From assembly GCA_026706325.1 (NCBI GenBank), contig JAPOYZ010000235.1:1-17905 (forward strand): a stretch of DNA of 17,905 nucleotides, written 5' to 3'. The stretch is from Candidatus Aminicenantota bacterium (lineage in GTDB: Bacteria > Acidobacteriota > UBA6911 > RPQK01 > JAJDTT01). Positions within the stretch are counted from its first letter, which is position 1, and the number at the start of each line of letters is the position of its first letter. The translations under genes were made by a program, and so were the position numbers. Positions 8,287 through 15,803 of this stretch are shown here, one piece after another. The notes beneath the pieces are model-generated. The model saw only the letters and a program-made list of their open reading frames with translations. It searched no databases and was not told where the DNA came from.

Positions 8287-8445
8287 GGCGACTTTCCTGT
8301 CGCCCTGGAGCGGCGGTTTTCCTGCCGCCCGCTCTTCGTTTCCCCATTTGCACGACGCTACGCGGAGTGGGGACTACCGTCCCCCCTACACCCCCCAAGA
8401 GGGCGACTAAAAGTCGCCCCTCCAATCGGCGATAGGAAAGTCGCC
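8287..8445. repeat. Palindrome cluster 2: five short hairpins between convergent genes
   Basis: The 167 bp between the stops of the enolase-superfamily gene and the SDR gene contain five palindromes. 8287-8304: GGCGAC/GTCGCC, loop TTTCCT. 8308-8334: GAGC+GGCGG paired with CCGCC+GCTC (one bulged C), loop TTTTCCTG. 8369-8384: GGGGAC/GTCCCC, loop TACC. 8401-8419: GGGCGACT/AGTCGCCC, loop AAA. 8428-8445: GGCGA/TCGCC plus a T-G pair, loop AGGAAA, which is an inverted near-copy of the first. They could act together as a bidirectional transcription barrier, although T-tracts are lacking. Stems and cores are shared with the clusters at 2328-2400 and 14636-14714. Confidence 0.85.
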
Positions 8446-8449
8446 TCCC

Positions 8450-9196
8450 CTAGTACATGAACCACCCACCGTTGACGTCGAGGGTGGCGCCGGTGAAATA
8501 GGAGGCTTCCTCCGAGGCCAGGAAGACGACGACGGAAGCGATCTCCTCCGGGTCGCCCAGCCGTCCCAGGGGAATCTGGTCGACGATAGCCGCCACCTGC
8601 TCCGACGGAATCCGCATCATGTCCGTATCGACAACTCCAGGCGCGATGGCATTCACGGTGACATTGGGAGCCAGCGTCCGAGCGTACGACTTGGTGATGG
8701 CGATGATCCCCGCCTTGGTGGCTGCATAGACCGACGAGGCGGCCACGCCTCCGGTCCGGGCGCCGACGGAGCTGATGTTCACGATCCTTCCCGAGTCCTG
8801 CCGGACCATCACCGGCGACACCGCCTGCGACACGAAGAAGGTCCCCTTGAGGTTGATCCCAACGATGCGATCGAAGTCCGCCTCGGTCACCTCCTCCAGA
8901 GGGATTCGCGGACAGATGGCGGCGTTGTTCACCAGCACGTCGATGCGCTCGTGCTCCGTCACGATCTTCTCGACGACAGTCGAGATCTCCGATGGCCGGG
9001 AAATGTCGAGTGTGTAGGAGACAGCCGACTTCCCTTCCCGGGTCAAACGATCCGCCAGTCGCCGGACTCCCTCGGTGTTGATGTCGCAGAGCACGACCTT
9101 GGCGGACTCATTGGTGACAGCACGGGCGATGGCCGTCCCGATCCCGCCCGCGGCTCCTGTGATCAACACCACCTTGCCGGTCAGCGTTCCCTTCAT
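8450..9196 (-). CDS. SDR-family NAD(P)-dependent oxidoreductase (FabG-like)
   Basis: 248 residues, a classical short-chain dehydrogenase of the cytoplasm. Nucleotide site TGAAGGIG (13-20); an aspartate (D38) at the end of beta-2 predicts NAD preference over NADP. NNAA is at 90-93. The catalytic tetrad is N115, S143, Y157, K161 (YAATK), with the C-terminal FTGATLDVNGGW typical of FabG-like enzymes. ATG 9196 is chosen because GGAGG lies at 9206-9210; an upstream in-frame start at 9226 would overlap the preceding gene. The gap to that gene's stop is 22 bp, so they are probably co-transcribed. It may oxidise a hydroxyl of a sugar acid or a product released by the neighbouring hydrolases; a biosynthetic FabG role is less likely because no fatty-acid genes are near. 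Confidence 0.92.
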   Translation of the reverse strand: MKGTLTGKVVLITGAAGGIGTAIARAVTNESAKVVLCDINTEGVRRLADRLTREGKSAVSYTLDISRPSEISTVVEKIVTEHERIDVLVNNAAICPRIPLEEVTEADFDRIVGINLKGTFFVSQAVSPVMVRQDSGRIVNISSVGARTGGVAASSVYAATKAGIIAITKSYARTLAPNVTVNAIAPGVVDTDMMRIPSEQVAAIVDQIPLGRLGDPEEIASVVVFLASEEASYFTGATLDVNGGWFMY

Positions 9197-9218
9197 TCCT
9201 GTATTCCTCCGTCCCCGA

Positions 9219-10661
9219 TCAGACAAGCCGCCGGATCAGGTTGGACACCCGCTCGACGACGGTCTGTTCTGCGTCCGGGCGCAATGCCACCGGCATGGAA
9301 TGGCTCTGCACCAGCAGGTCCGGTACGGCGTAGCGTTCGTGAACACTCCAGCCTTCTTGAGGATAGTCTTCGGCACGGGGCAGGTAGGCGACGATGCCGT
9401 TGGAGAACCCCAGGAACTGGGTATGCTCGAAGGGCGATCGCGCCTTGACGTCCAGTCCCGTCTGAAAGAAGGCCTCGACGCTGGCGCTGGCCAGGACGAT
9501 GTCGTTGATCCGAATCGCCTGGATGAGCGTATCCAACGGCGGGTTCCCCGCGTGCACGGCTTCGACCAGTTTTTCGGCCCAGTCGGTAAAGCGCATCGCC
9601 ACGCTGATCTCCCAGTTTCTGGCGTCGCTGGCCCGGGCATGGTCCAACTTCCGCCTCCACTCGTCACGGATGGCTTCCGCTTCCTCCAACGGCGGCAGTT
9701 CCCCGAACTCCAATTGGATGATCTCGTCGACGGCGCCCAAATAGGTGCAGGTATCGCCGTCGGCCGGCTCCCACGGCCAGAACAGGATGTTGGGAATGAC
9801 CCCCATGGGCCGGCGCTCTTTCCCGCGCCGGACGTCGGTGCGGATGTCGGCGGCCACTTTGACCACTTCGGCGCCCAGAATCAGGCCGGTCCGGTTCTTG
9901 GTGTCCCGGCAATCCACCTCGTAACCGATCCCATGGACGGGATTGACGTTTCCGCCGCAGGCCTGCAGGAAGACTGAAAGCCCGCCCAAAGTGTCTTCCA
10001 CCAGATCGCGGGCCGGACCGGGAAAGTCGGAGGAGACCAGCGACGAGCGGGGGCCCATGGTCACGGTGTGGCAGCCGTAGCTGAAGCAGGTGGCGATGGG
10101 TTGGCCTTCCAGATCGTCGATCCTGAGGACGCCGACAGCCGAATCGATGGGAACGCTGGGATCTTCTCCCAGAACGTCGCGGCCGTCCGGACCCGTCTCC
10201 CGGCGGTAGACGCCGATATGGGCTTCACCCCACCCCGCGCCGATCCGGGCCGGCTGCAACGATCGGTCGGCTTCAACGGCGGATTCCACCAGCCATTCGA
10301 TGAGCCGATCCTGGTAGGCGCGTTGAAGCCTCATCTGCCCGGGCGAGTCGGGCAGGTAATCGGGCAGTGCCGGACCGCTGTGGGTATGGTTGAAATTGAT
10401 CAGGACATGGGACGCCGGCGTCCCCACCGCCTCGCCGATGCGGCGCCGGATCTCGAGAGCGACAGGCAGAATGATGGTGCAGATGTCAATGCCGACGATG
10501 ACCACCTTGCTGGCCTGATTGGAGAGCACGACGGCGGTCGCCGACAGATCCGATTCGACGGCCTGGAGCGGTTCGGCGAACAGCCGGATCCCGGGCCGCT
10601 TCGTTCCCAGGGGAGGGTTGATGATTCTTCGGGCGGCGCCCGCGCAGAGGACCTTCGACAT
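9219..10661 (-). CDS. Neutral/alkaline ceramidase N-terminal-domain (PF04734) hydrolase
   Basis: 480 residues. The opening CAGAARRIINPPLG, the NHTHSGP motif (91-97, H92/H94), GCHTV (196-200, H198), QACGGNVNP (233-241), SVEAFFQTG (394-402) and YLPRAEDYPQEGW (426-438) match the zinc-dependent ceramidase-like family. H94, H198 and E396 are candidate zinc ligands by analogy. There is no signal peptide and no C-terminal immunoglobulin-like domain, unlike true secreted ceramidases, so it probably works in the cytoplasm on another amide or ester substrate; many bacterial members are uncharacterised. ATG 10661 is preferred to TTG 10667 because AAGGGAG (10669-10675) lies 7 nt before it. It is the middle gene of a minus-strand set, 52 bp after the propeller gene and 22 bp before the SDR. 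Confidence 0.85.
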   Translation of the reverse strand: MSKVLCAGAARRIINPPLGTKRPGIRLFAEPLQAVESDLSATAVVLSNQASKVVIVGIDICTIILPVALEIRRRIGEAVGTPASHVLINFNHTHSGPALPDYLPDSPGQMRLQRAYQDRLIEWLVESAVEADRSLQPARIGAGWGEAHIGVYRRETGPDGRDVLGEDPSVPIDSAVGVLRIDDLEGQPIATCFSYGCHTVTMGPRSSLVSSDFPGPARDLVEDTLGGLSVFLQACGGNVNPVHGIGYEVDCRDTKNRTGLILGAEVVKVAADIRTDVRRGKERRPMGVIPNILFWPWEPADGDTCTYLGAVDEIIQLEFGELPPLEEAEAIRDEWRRKLDHARASDARNWEISVAMRFTDWAEKLVEAVHAGNPPLDTLIQAIRINDIVLASASVEAFFQTGLDVKARSPFEHTQFLGFSNGIVAYLPRAEDYPQEGWSVHERYAVPDLLVQSHSMPVALRPDAEQTVVERVSNLIRRLV

Positions 10662-10713
10662 TCTCAAACTCCCTTAGCGGACCGTTTCCCGGATACGAGA
10701 GAGGACCGGTTCT

Positions 10714-12291
10714 TCATTCACCCCGAACATACACCGCGTAGAGCCTGGGGGCGCCGTCAGCCGCGGTGAGCCGGATGCGGAGCCGCACCTGCCGATCCGC
10801 AAGGTCGGAAAGCTGACCGCCGGGCCAGACCACGGAACAGTCGAGCCCTCCGCTCCGCTTCTGTAGCCACCCCGCGCTTCCTGTACAGGAGACTGTGCCG
10901 GCATTGGCATCCGAGTAGCCGGGGAGCAGATTGAAATCGACGCCGGACACCTCGACCCGCATTTGCGATGCGAAATCGGCGTTCAGAAAGACCTGGGCCT
11001 CCCCCTCCGGCCAGCGGAAGGGCGCCGACCAGACCCAGCCCTCGGAGACGCCCCGAATCAACCCCACGGCGCCCCATCGATCGCGAGGCAAGGTGGCAAG
11101 GGCGACCTCGCCATAATATTCGGGGCCCACCGGCGCGTTCCGCCAGCGGCCATGGTAGATCCAAGTCTCGTCGTCCACATTCAAAATGCCGTTGGCCTGG
11201 CACAGGATCGTGGGGTATTCCTTCCCGGCCACCGGCGTGACCGGAGAATCGTGCCGCGAGATGTAGACATGCTTCTTCACCGGCTCGCGAAAATGGATCC
11301 CGTCGTTGCTCACCACCAGTCCCAGATCGCAGGTGGTGCCGCCGACTCCCGTACCGCCGTGGCGCCAGATCCCGTAAAGACCCACCGCCACCGAGCCGTA
11401 GCTGGCCCCGCCGACGCCCAGGTGGACCTGGTCGTACTCGCCGGCGGCTCCTCTTGGACCCAGGGTCCGGGGCTCCGGTAATCCGAAGGTCTCTGCCTGG
11501 CCCGCCAGCCAGTTTTCGAAGTCGGTGGACACCCAGGCGTAACCCCGGCGTTCGTGCAGCTCTCCACCTTCACCAAACAGTTTCCCCTGGCCGTGAGCCA
11601 GGTAGAGCCCGTTGTGCTTGTAGAAGGAGGAGAGCTCGACGAAGACGTCGAGCGGCAGGTCTGGCCTTGCATTCCAGGTCAATCCGTCGCGGCTGGTGGC
11701 GGTTCGGAGGGTGGACCGGGCCAACCCGTTCAGCTTCGGTTCGGCCCACCGTTCCCGAGCAGCGACGGGATTGTAGACCATCTTGTAGCGTCGTTCGGGA
11801 TCGGTCTCCTCCTCGTCCTTGATGACGGTGACCCCCATGACCCTGTCGTCGGGCAAACGGATGGCATTGTTTTCCAGATTTCCCCTGATGGAGACCTGCT
11901 TCAGCGACGGCTTGATCCAACGAATGCCATCCCCGCTCTCGGCGTAGGCGGCGGGACCCATTCCCAGCTCGGAAGACCGGTCCCCCAAACGGACCGGGTA
12001 GTACCACATGCGAAACTTGCCCTCGTCCACCATCACGGTGCCGTAGAAATGGGCCGCCAACTGGTCGACCGCATCGGGGTCGTCGTGACTGGGGACCAGG
12101 ACCGGCTCCTTTCGGACGCGCGGCCGGGACAGGTAATAGCAAAGGTTCCGCCGGAAGGGGAGCAGGTGGTCGTCTATGGCCAAAAAAACGATGTCCTGAT
12201 GCCGTTGGGACGCCGGTTCGACGCCGCAGGCGAGAGCGAAGGCTATTGCGCCGCAGAATAGACACGCGGCGGATCGGAAAACCATCCTCAT
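10714..12291 (-). CDS. Exported beta-propeller protein, GH43/GH32-like (uncharacterised)
   Basis: 525 residues. An N-terminal export signal ends FALACGVEPAS; the Cys near residue 22 could be a weak lipobox, but Ala at -3 is not the preferred residue. The body repeats a blade signature of the 'S-x-DG-x-x-W/F' kind: AESGDGIRW (117-125), TSRDGLTW (199-206), STDFENW (255-261) and VSNDGIHF (327-334). Segments such as GKFRMWYY (91-98) are typical of five-bladed GH43/GH32-type propellers. The last 100 residues (about 425-525, starting AQVFLNADF) look like an added beta-sandwich. Catalytic residues were not identified, so glycosidase activity is inferred only from fold resemblance. The start at 12291 follows GGGGA; ATG 12285 and 12303 are alternatives. 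It is the first gene of the probable three-gene operon. Confidence 0.72.
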   Translation of the reverse strand: MRMVFRSAACLFCGAIAFALACGVEPASQRHQDIVFLAIDDHLLPFRRNLCYYLSRPRVRKEPVLVPSHDDPDAVDQLAAHFYGTVMVDEGKFRMWYYPVRLGDRSSELGMGPAAYAESGDGIRWIKPSLKQVSIRGNLENNAIRLPDDRVMGVTVIKDEEETDPERRYKMVYNPVAARERWAEPKLNGLARSTLRTATSRDGLTWNARPDLPLDVFVELSSFYKHNGLYLAHGQGKLFGEGGELHERRGYAWVSTDFENWLAGQAETFGLPEPRTLGPRGAAGEYDQVHLGVGGASYGSVAVGLYGIWRHGGTGVGGTTCDLGLVVSNDGIHFREPVKKHVYISRHDSPVTPVAGKEYPTILCQANGILNVDDETWIYHGRWRNAPVGPEYYGEVALATLPRDRWGAVGLIRGVSEGWVWSAPFRWPEGEAQVFLNADFASQMRVEVSGVDFNLLPGYSDANAGTVSCTGSAGWLQKRSGGLDCSVVWPGGQLSDLADRQVRLRIRLTAADGAPRLYAVYVRGE

Positions 12292-12891
12292 GAGTGTCCC
12301 CATTTTGAATGGAGATGGCAATCTCATCCGCCGGGTTGCGGAGCCGTTCGAAGGCCGTGACGACCTTTTGCCTCAGGCTGTTTACCTGTTTCGGGTTGAT
12401 TTCTTTGGTGAGGCAACTCGGATAGGCGCCAAGCAGTCTCGAAAGGAGCTAGACTTGCTGCCATTGATCATGGCGCGACTAACGGCTCGGAACGTGAACA
12501 ACCAAGTGGTACGTGCGCGTAAGCGGAGAACTGCGGCCCATGGCAGATCCGCCGAAGCCGAACACAGGGAGACTCTCAGTACGGTACTACTTGAAAAAGA
12601 AGAGAACTTCACCTCCCAGGTCAAGAGTCTACGGAACCGTCTTCGATCCTCGATCGATAGCAGCGACGTCATAAGGGCCGACCGAGATCGGGACATCTCG
12701 GAATGAGCGGGTTTGTAGTCGATGCCCGGTTCCATGGCAAAGTGCGCAGCCACAGGTACCTGTCGGACAGAATCATGCACTTGGCAAGTTTGGCCTGACT
12801 GCGAGTCTGTGGGGTGAAGACTACCACTCCGCTACTCCCATTCACGGCTTGACCTAGTCTCCAGTTCGGGCCTAAACTACTCGAAACTGCA
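12292..12891. other. 600-bp divergent intergenic region without a convincing gene
   Basis: The base composition is visibly less GC-rich than the flanking genes, and the codon pattern of both neighbours is absent. The longest open frames (12290-12706 plus, 12382-12780 minus) give Arg/Ser-rich translations with no family resemblance and no ribosome site. An 8-bp inverted repeat TTGCCTCA/TGAGGCAA (12368-12375, 12409-12416) and a 7-bp palindrome CCGAGAT/ATCTCGG (12682-12701) are present. A candidate promoter for the plus-strand gene ends the region. It may carry the control signals of both divergent units or a decayed insertion; no transposase remnant was recognised. Confidence 0.55.
12849..12878 (+). 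promoter_or_regulatory. Candidate sigma-70-type promoter of the GWxTD gene
   Basis: TTGACC at 12849-12854 and TAAACT at 12873-12878 are separated by 18 bp. A start about 7 nt past the -10 box would fall near 12885, leaving a leader of about 7 nt before ATG 12892. That fits the absence of any Shine-Dalgarno sequence there and suggests a nearly leaderless mRNA. Consensus match is fair, not perfect. Confidence 0.42.
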
Positions 12892-14556
12892 ATGTTTCGC
12901 TCCTGTTCCAATTCGACCGCGGCGGCCTCGCTGGCCCTCTTCCTGACACTGACCTCCGGTATTTCCTGGGCCGGCCCCAAGGAAAAGGACGCCTCCAGCG
13001 AAGAGGCCGTCGACTACTACAACAAGTGGTTGAATGACACGGTCGTCCACATCATCGCCCATGATGAACGGGCGGTCTTCGAGAAGCTGACCAGTCCCGA
13101 GGAGAAGGAGAACTTCATCGAGCAATTCTGGCGCCGCCGGGACCCCGACCCGCGCACCATGATCAACGAGTTCAAGGAGGAACACTACCGCCGGATCGCC
13201 TACGCCGACGACCACTTCTCCAGCGGGCTCGCCGGCCGGAATACGGATCGGGGCCGGATCTACATCATGCACGGGCCGCCGGCCGACATCGAGAGCTTCC
13301 CCGCCGGCGGTCGTTACGACCGGACCATGGAAGAAGGACTCGGCACCACCATCGTCTTTCCCTTTGAGCGCTGGCGCTACCGGAACCTGGAGGGCATCGG
13401 ATCGAACATCATCATCGAGTTTGTCGACCAGTCCATGACGGGAGACTACAAGCTCGCCTACCACCCCGACGAAAAGGACCTGATGGACGACAAGGGATTC
13501 GGGGGCATGAAGTGGGCCGAGGTACAAGGATGGACCGACAGGTCCGAGCGCTGGCTCAGGCACGGTTACCCCATGATGGACACGAGCGGCGCCGGCGACT
13601 GGCTCCAGGTGCAGAAGTATTTCGACCGGCTCCGCGTCACTACCGCCACCATGGGACAGACCAAGGGCAAGTACGACGACCTGAAGAAGTTCGTGAGGAC
13701 CCGTGTCTCGTATGAGCCGCTTCCATTTCGGCTCAGGAACGACCAGTTGGAGTTGAATGGCGAGGAAGTTCTGGTGCTGTTGACGCTGGAAGTGCCCAAG
13801 AAGGAGCTCAACTTCAAACCGGGCGGTGCGGGCACGGCTACGGCCACGCTGGACCTGTATGGGGTGGTGACCAACATGACCAACCAGCATGTGGCCGAGA
13901 TCGACCAGGAGATCGCCGTCCACGTGGCCACGGACGAGTTGGCGGGAGGGCTGAACGACCTCTCCCTGCACCAGGTGGTCCTTGCCCTGGACAGGGGGCA
14001 GCGCTGCAAGCTGGAACTCTTTCTGCAGGACCTGGAGAGTGGAAAGGTGGGCAGCAAGACCCTGGCTATCAATCCTTTTCGACCCCGGGATGAAGGTCTG
14101 GGAGCCAGTACCCTGCTGCTGTCGAATCACGTGCGACAGTTGGGTTACGTCCCGGAGCAATACGAGATGTTCGTCATGGGGGACCTGTTGGTCCGTCCCA
14201 GCGTCTCAAGGAGTTTCGACGGCGAGAATCCGCTATGGGTTTACCTGGAGATCTATGGATTGGAACTGGACTCAGCCTCCAGCAAACCCTCCATCAAGGC
14301 GGATTATTACATCCTGAAAGACGGGCAGATCGTCTTCGAGATCCACGACTCTCTGGGCAAGTCGGTCTATTTCTCCTCCAATCGCCGCACCATGTTGCTG
14401 CAACGGTTTCCCCTGGGCCGGCTGCAGCCGGGGAAGTACACCCTCAGTGCGCAGATCGCGGACCGGATCGGGGGCAGCAGCACCAGCCGTACGGAAAAGT
14501 TCACGATTCTGGAGCCGGCCGGCGATGTCGGCCAAGCTCAGGTGTTGAAGCGCTGA
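12892..14556 (+). CDS. GWxTD domain-containing exported protein
   Basis: 554 residues with an N-terminal signal peptide (hydrophobic 11-22, likely cleavage after SWA near residue 27). The N-terminal third follows the GWxTD-domain pattern familiar from Acidobacteriota: KWLNDTVVHII, FIEQFWRRRDPDP, NEFKEEHYRRIAYAD, DRGRIYIMHGPP, and later IIIEFVDQSMTGDYKL. The name-giving motif itself is altered to GRNTD (115-119), with Arg instead of Trp. The C-terminal part (about 290-540) is beta-rich and probably forms one or two sandwich domains; it includes NKWL-distal segments such as GKYTLSAQIADRIGG. The family's function is unknown; the signal peptide places it in the envelope. ATG 12892 has no Shine-Dalgarno but lies just below a candidate promoter. 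A weak hairpin (CGGGCG/CGCCCG, 14580-14603) follows the stop. Confidence 0.88.
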   Translation: MFRSCSNSTAAASLALFLTLTSGISWAGPKEKDASSEEAVDYYNKWLNDTVVHIIAHDERAVFEKLTSPEEKENFIEQFWRRRDPDPRTMINEFKEEHYRRIAYADDHFSSGLAGRNTDRGRIYIMHGPPADIESFPAGGRYDRTMEEGLGTTIVFPFERWRYRNLEGIGSNIIIEFVDQSMTGDYKLAYHPDEKDLMDDKGFGGMKWAEVQGWTDRSERWLRHGYPMMDTSGAGDWLQVQKYFDRLRVTTATMGQTKGKYDDLKKFVRTRVSYEPLPFRLRNDQLELNGEEVLVLLTLEVPKKELNFKPGGAGTATATLDLYGVVTNMTNQHVAEIDQEIAVHVATDELAGGLNDLSLHQVVLALDRGQRCKLELFLQDLESGKVGSKTLAINPFRPRDEGLGASTLLLSNHVRQLGYVPEQYEMFVMGDLLVRPSVSRSFDGENPLWVYLEIYGLELDSASSKPSIKADYYILKDGQIVFEIHDSLGKSVYFSSNRRTMLLQRFPLGRLQPGKYTLSAQIADRIGGSSTSRTEKFTILEPAGDVGQAQVLKR

Positions 14557-14635
14557 CCAGGATTGGAGGAACGACTTTTCGGGCGGCCCATCGTCTTCGC
14601 CCGGTGCCGTTTCTTGGGTCTGTTGATTTGGAGAT

Positions 14636-14714
14636 CGGCGGCCGGAAAGCCGTCGGCCCCGGCGACAAGAATGTCGCCGCTCCTGACGCCGCTCTCGGCG
14701 ACAAGAATGTCGCC
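14636..14714. repeat. Palindrome cluster 3: a duplicated hairpin and one diverged member
   Basis: In the 165 bp between convergent genes, two identical 18-bp palindromes occur at 14661-14678 and 14697-14714. Each has arms GGCGACA/TGTCGCC and loop AGAA, and they are followed by GCTCC and ACTCC. A third, imperfect member at 14636-14655 pairs CGGCGGC with GCCGTCG (one G-T pair) around CGGAAA; read on the minus strand its core is TTTCCG, close to the TTTCCT core of cluster 2. No T-tract follows any of them. Confidence 0.85.
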
Positions 14715-14721
14715 ACTCCCC

Positions 14722-15750
14722 CTATTCGGTTTTCGGCATTTGTCTCAGCGCGTCCAGGAGCGCCCGGGCATCTGCGGCGGTAGAACTCTGGGGCGCGAGC
14801 TCCAGGTGTTTTTCCAGATGTTCCAGGGCTTCCGCCAGCCGATTTTCCTGAAGTAGCAGAACTCCTACGTAGTAGTGCGCATCGGCGTGCTCGGGGTCGG
14901 CGGCCAGGGTTTCTCGCAAAGCCTCCATGGCTTGCTCTTCTCTCCCCGAGTTGAGGTGGTTCACGGCGATGAAGTATTGGGATTTCGCCGTTTCCTTGGG
15001 GTCCTGATTCCCGGTCAACTTCGCACCCTTCTGGTACATCTCCGTGGCCTTCCCGGCCTCCCCCATGTCCGAGTAGACGTGTCCCAGGTCCTGGTAGAAG
15101 GAGGCGTTCCCGGGATCCAGCTCGATGGCCTTCCGGTAGGCGGCCACTGCATCCGAGGGCTTTTTCAGCTTGTTGTAGACGTGTCCCAGGTTGGCCCAGG
15201 TGGGCGCCAGAGTCGGTTGTAGCTCCACCACCCTGCGGAAGGCCTCCGCCGCCTCCGCGTATCGACCTTCGTCGACGAATCGCATAGCCACCTTGTGGCT
15301 CTCGTCAATGACCTTCACTGTCCGTTTCGTTTCCTCCGCCTGGCGCAGATCGCGGACCAGAGTCTCTCTCTCCGCTCGGGTCATCTCGGCGTCAGTGGAG
15401 TGGCCGGGTCTCATGGTGAAGTTGTTGATGCCGCCGCTTTGTGACCGTGAGGCTCGCACACCTACCGACTCCTCAGTCCAGTAGCCTTCCTTGATGGCCA
15501 CGATTCGATAGGACAGATAAGGGTCGACGGCGATGTGAAAATATCGTCCTCCCTTGTCGGTCTTGAGCTCGTACGTTTGCTTGCCGTTGAGTCCATCGAT
15601 CCTGACCGCGACGTCCTTTAGAGGCTTGCCCTCATGGTCCTTGATCTGACCCTGCAGCGTTCCACGGTGGACTTGGGCATCGGCTGGGCCCGGGACCAGC
15701 AGGAGGAACGCTCCCAATAAAGACCACAGGCAGTGACTCGTTCTGTTCAT
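14722..15750 (-). CDS. Exported carboxypeptidase-regulatory-like plus TPR repeat protein
   Basis: 342 residues. A signal peptide (hydrophobic 8-20, cleavage after ADA near residue 25) is followed by a carboxypeptidase-regulatory-like beta domain (about 30-100, GTLQGQIKDHEGKPL opening), a charged helical linker (about 120-150), and four or five TPR repeats (about 151-180, 184-213, 218-245, 256-287, 291-320) with the usual W/Y-L-G-Y-A/A-P spacing, such as APTWANLGHVYNKLKKPSDA. It is likely a periplasmic or outer-membrane scaffold. The TonB-type receptor directly upstream on the same strand usually carries the same regulatory-like domain, so the two may work together. ATG 15750 has GAGGTG 8 nt upstream; GTG 15759 is less likely. 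An intrinsic terminator sits immediately before its ribosome site. Confidence 0.88.
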   Translation of the reverse strand: MNRTSHCLWSLLGAFLLLVPGPADAQVHRGTLQGQIKDHEGKPLKDVAVRIDGLNGKQTYELKTDKGGRYFHIAVDPYLSYRIVAIKEGYWTEESVGVRASRSQSGGINNFTMRPGHSTDAEMTRAERETLVRDLRQAEETKRTVKVIDESHKVAMRFVDEGRYAEAAEAFRRVVELQPTLAPTWANLGHVYNKLKKPSDAVAAYRKAIELDPGNASFYQDLGHVYSDMGEAGKATEMYQKGAKLTGNQDPKETAKSQYFIAVNHLNSGREEQAMEALRETLAADPEHADAHYYVGVLLLQENRLAEALEHLEKHLELAPQSSTAADARALLDALRQMPKTE

Positions 15751-15767
15751 GGCCTGCACCTCGTAAC

Positions 15768-15803
15768 AAAAAAAGGGGGGAAGGGAACTGCTTCCCTCCC
15801 CCC
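15768..15803 (-). terminator. Strong intrinsic terminator after the TonB-dependent receptor gene
   Basis: Read on the minus strand, a 12-13-bp GC-rich stem (six G, then AGGGAA, pairing with TTCCCTT and six C, one bulged base) with a short GCAG loop is followed by seven T (15774-15768). It begins about 36 bp after the receptor stop. The T-tract ends only a few bases from the ribosome site of the next minus-strand gene (start 15750), so it separates the two genes or works as an attenuator between them. Confidence 0.88.

Noticed and set aside
8287..8445. Possible CRISPR-like array
   Set aside because: The repeats are palindromes with differing stems and irregular spacing, with no uniform spacers and no cas genes.
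12368..12416. 8-bp inverted repeat TTGCCTCA/TGAGGCAA with a 33-nt spacer
   Set aside because: Such arms occur by chance in a window of this size and there is no T-tract or known operator match; kept only as a note.
12290..12706. 138-codon open frame on the plus strand in the large gap
   Set aside because: No ribosome site, no family resemblance, and it begins inside the start region of the minus-strand propeller gene.
12877..14160. 427-codon open frame antisense to the GWxTD gene
   Set aside because: The translation is Gly/Val/His-rich without recognisable domains; the plus strand encodes a clear family.
14563..14856. 97-codon open frame preceded by GGAGG
   Set aside because: It runs through the duplicated palindromes, which give a repeated ATRMSPL, and then antisense into the TPR gene; likely chance.
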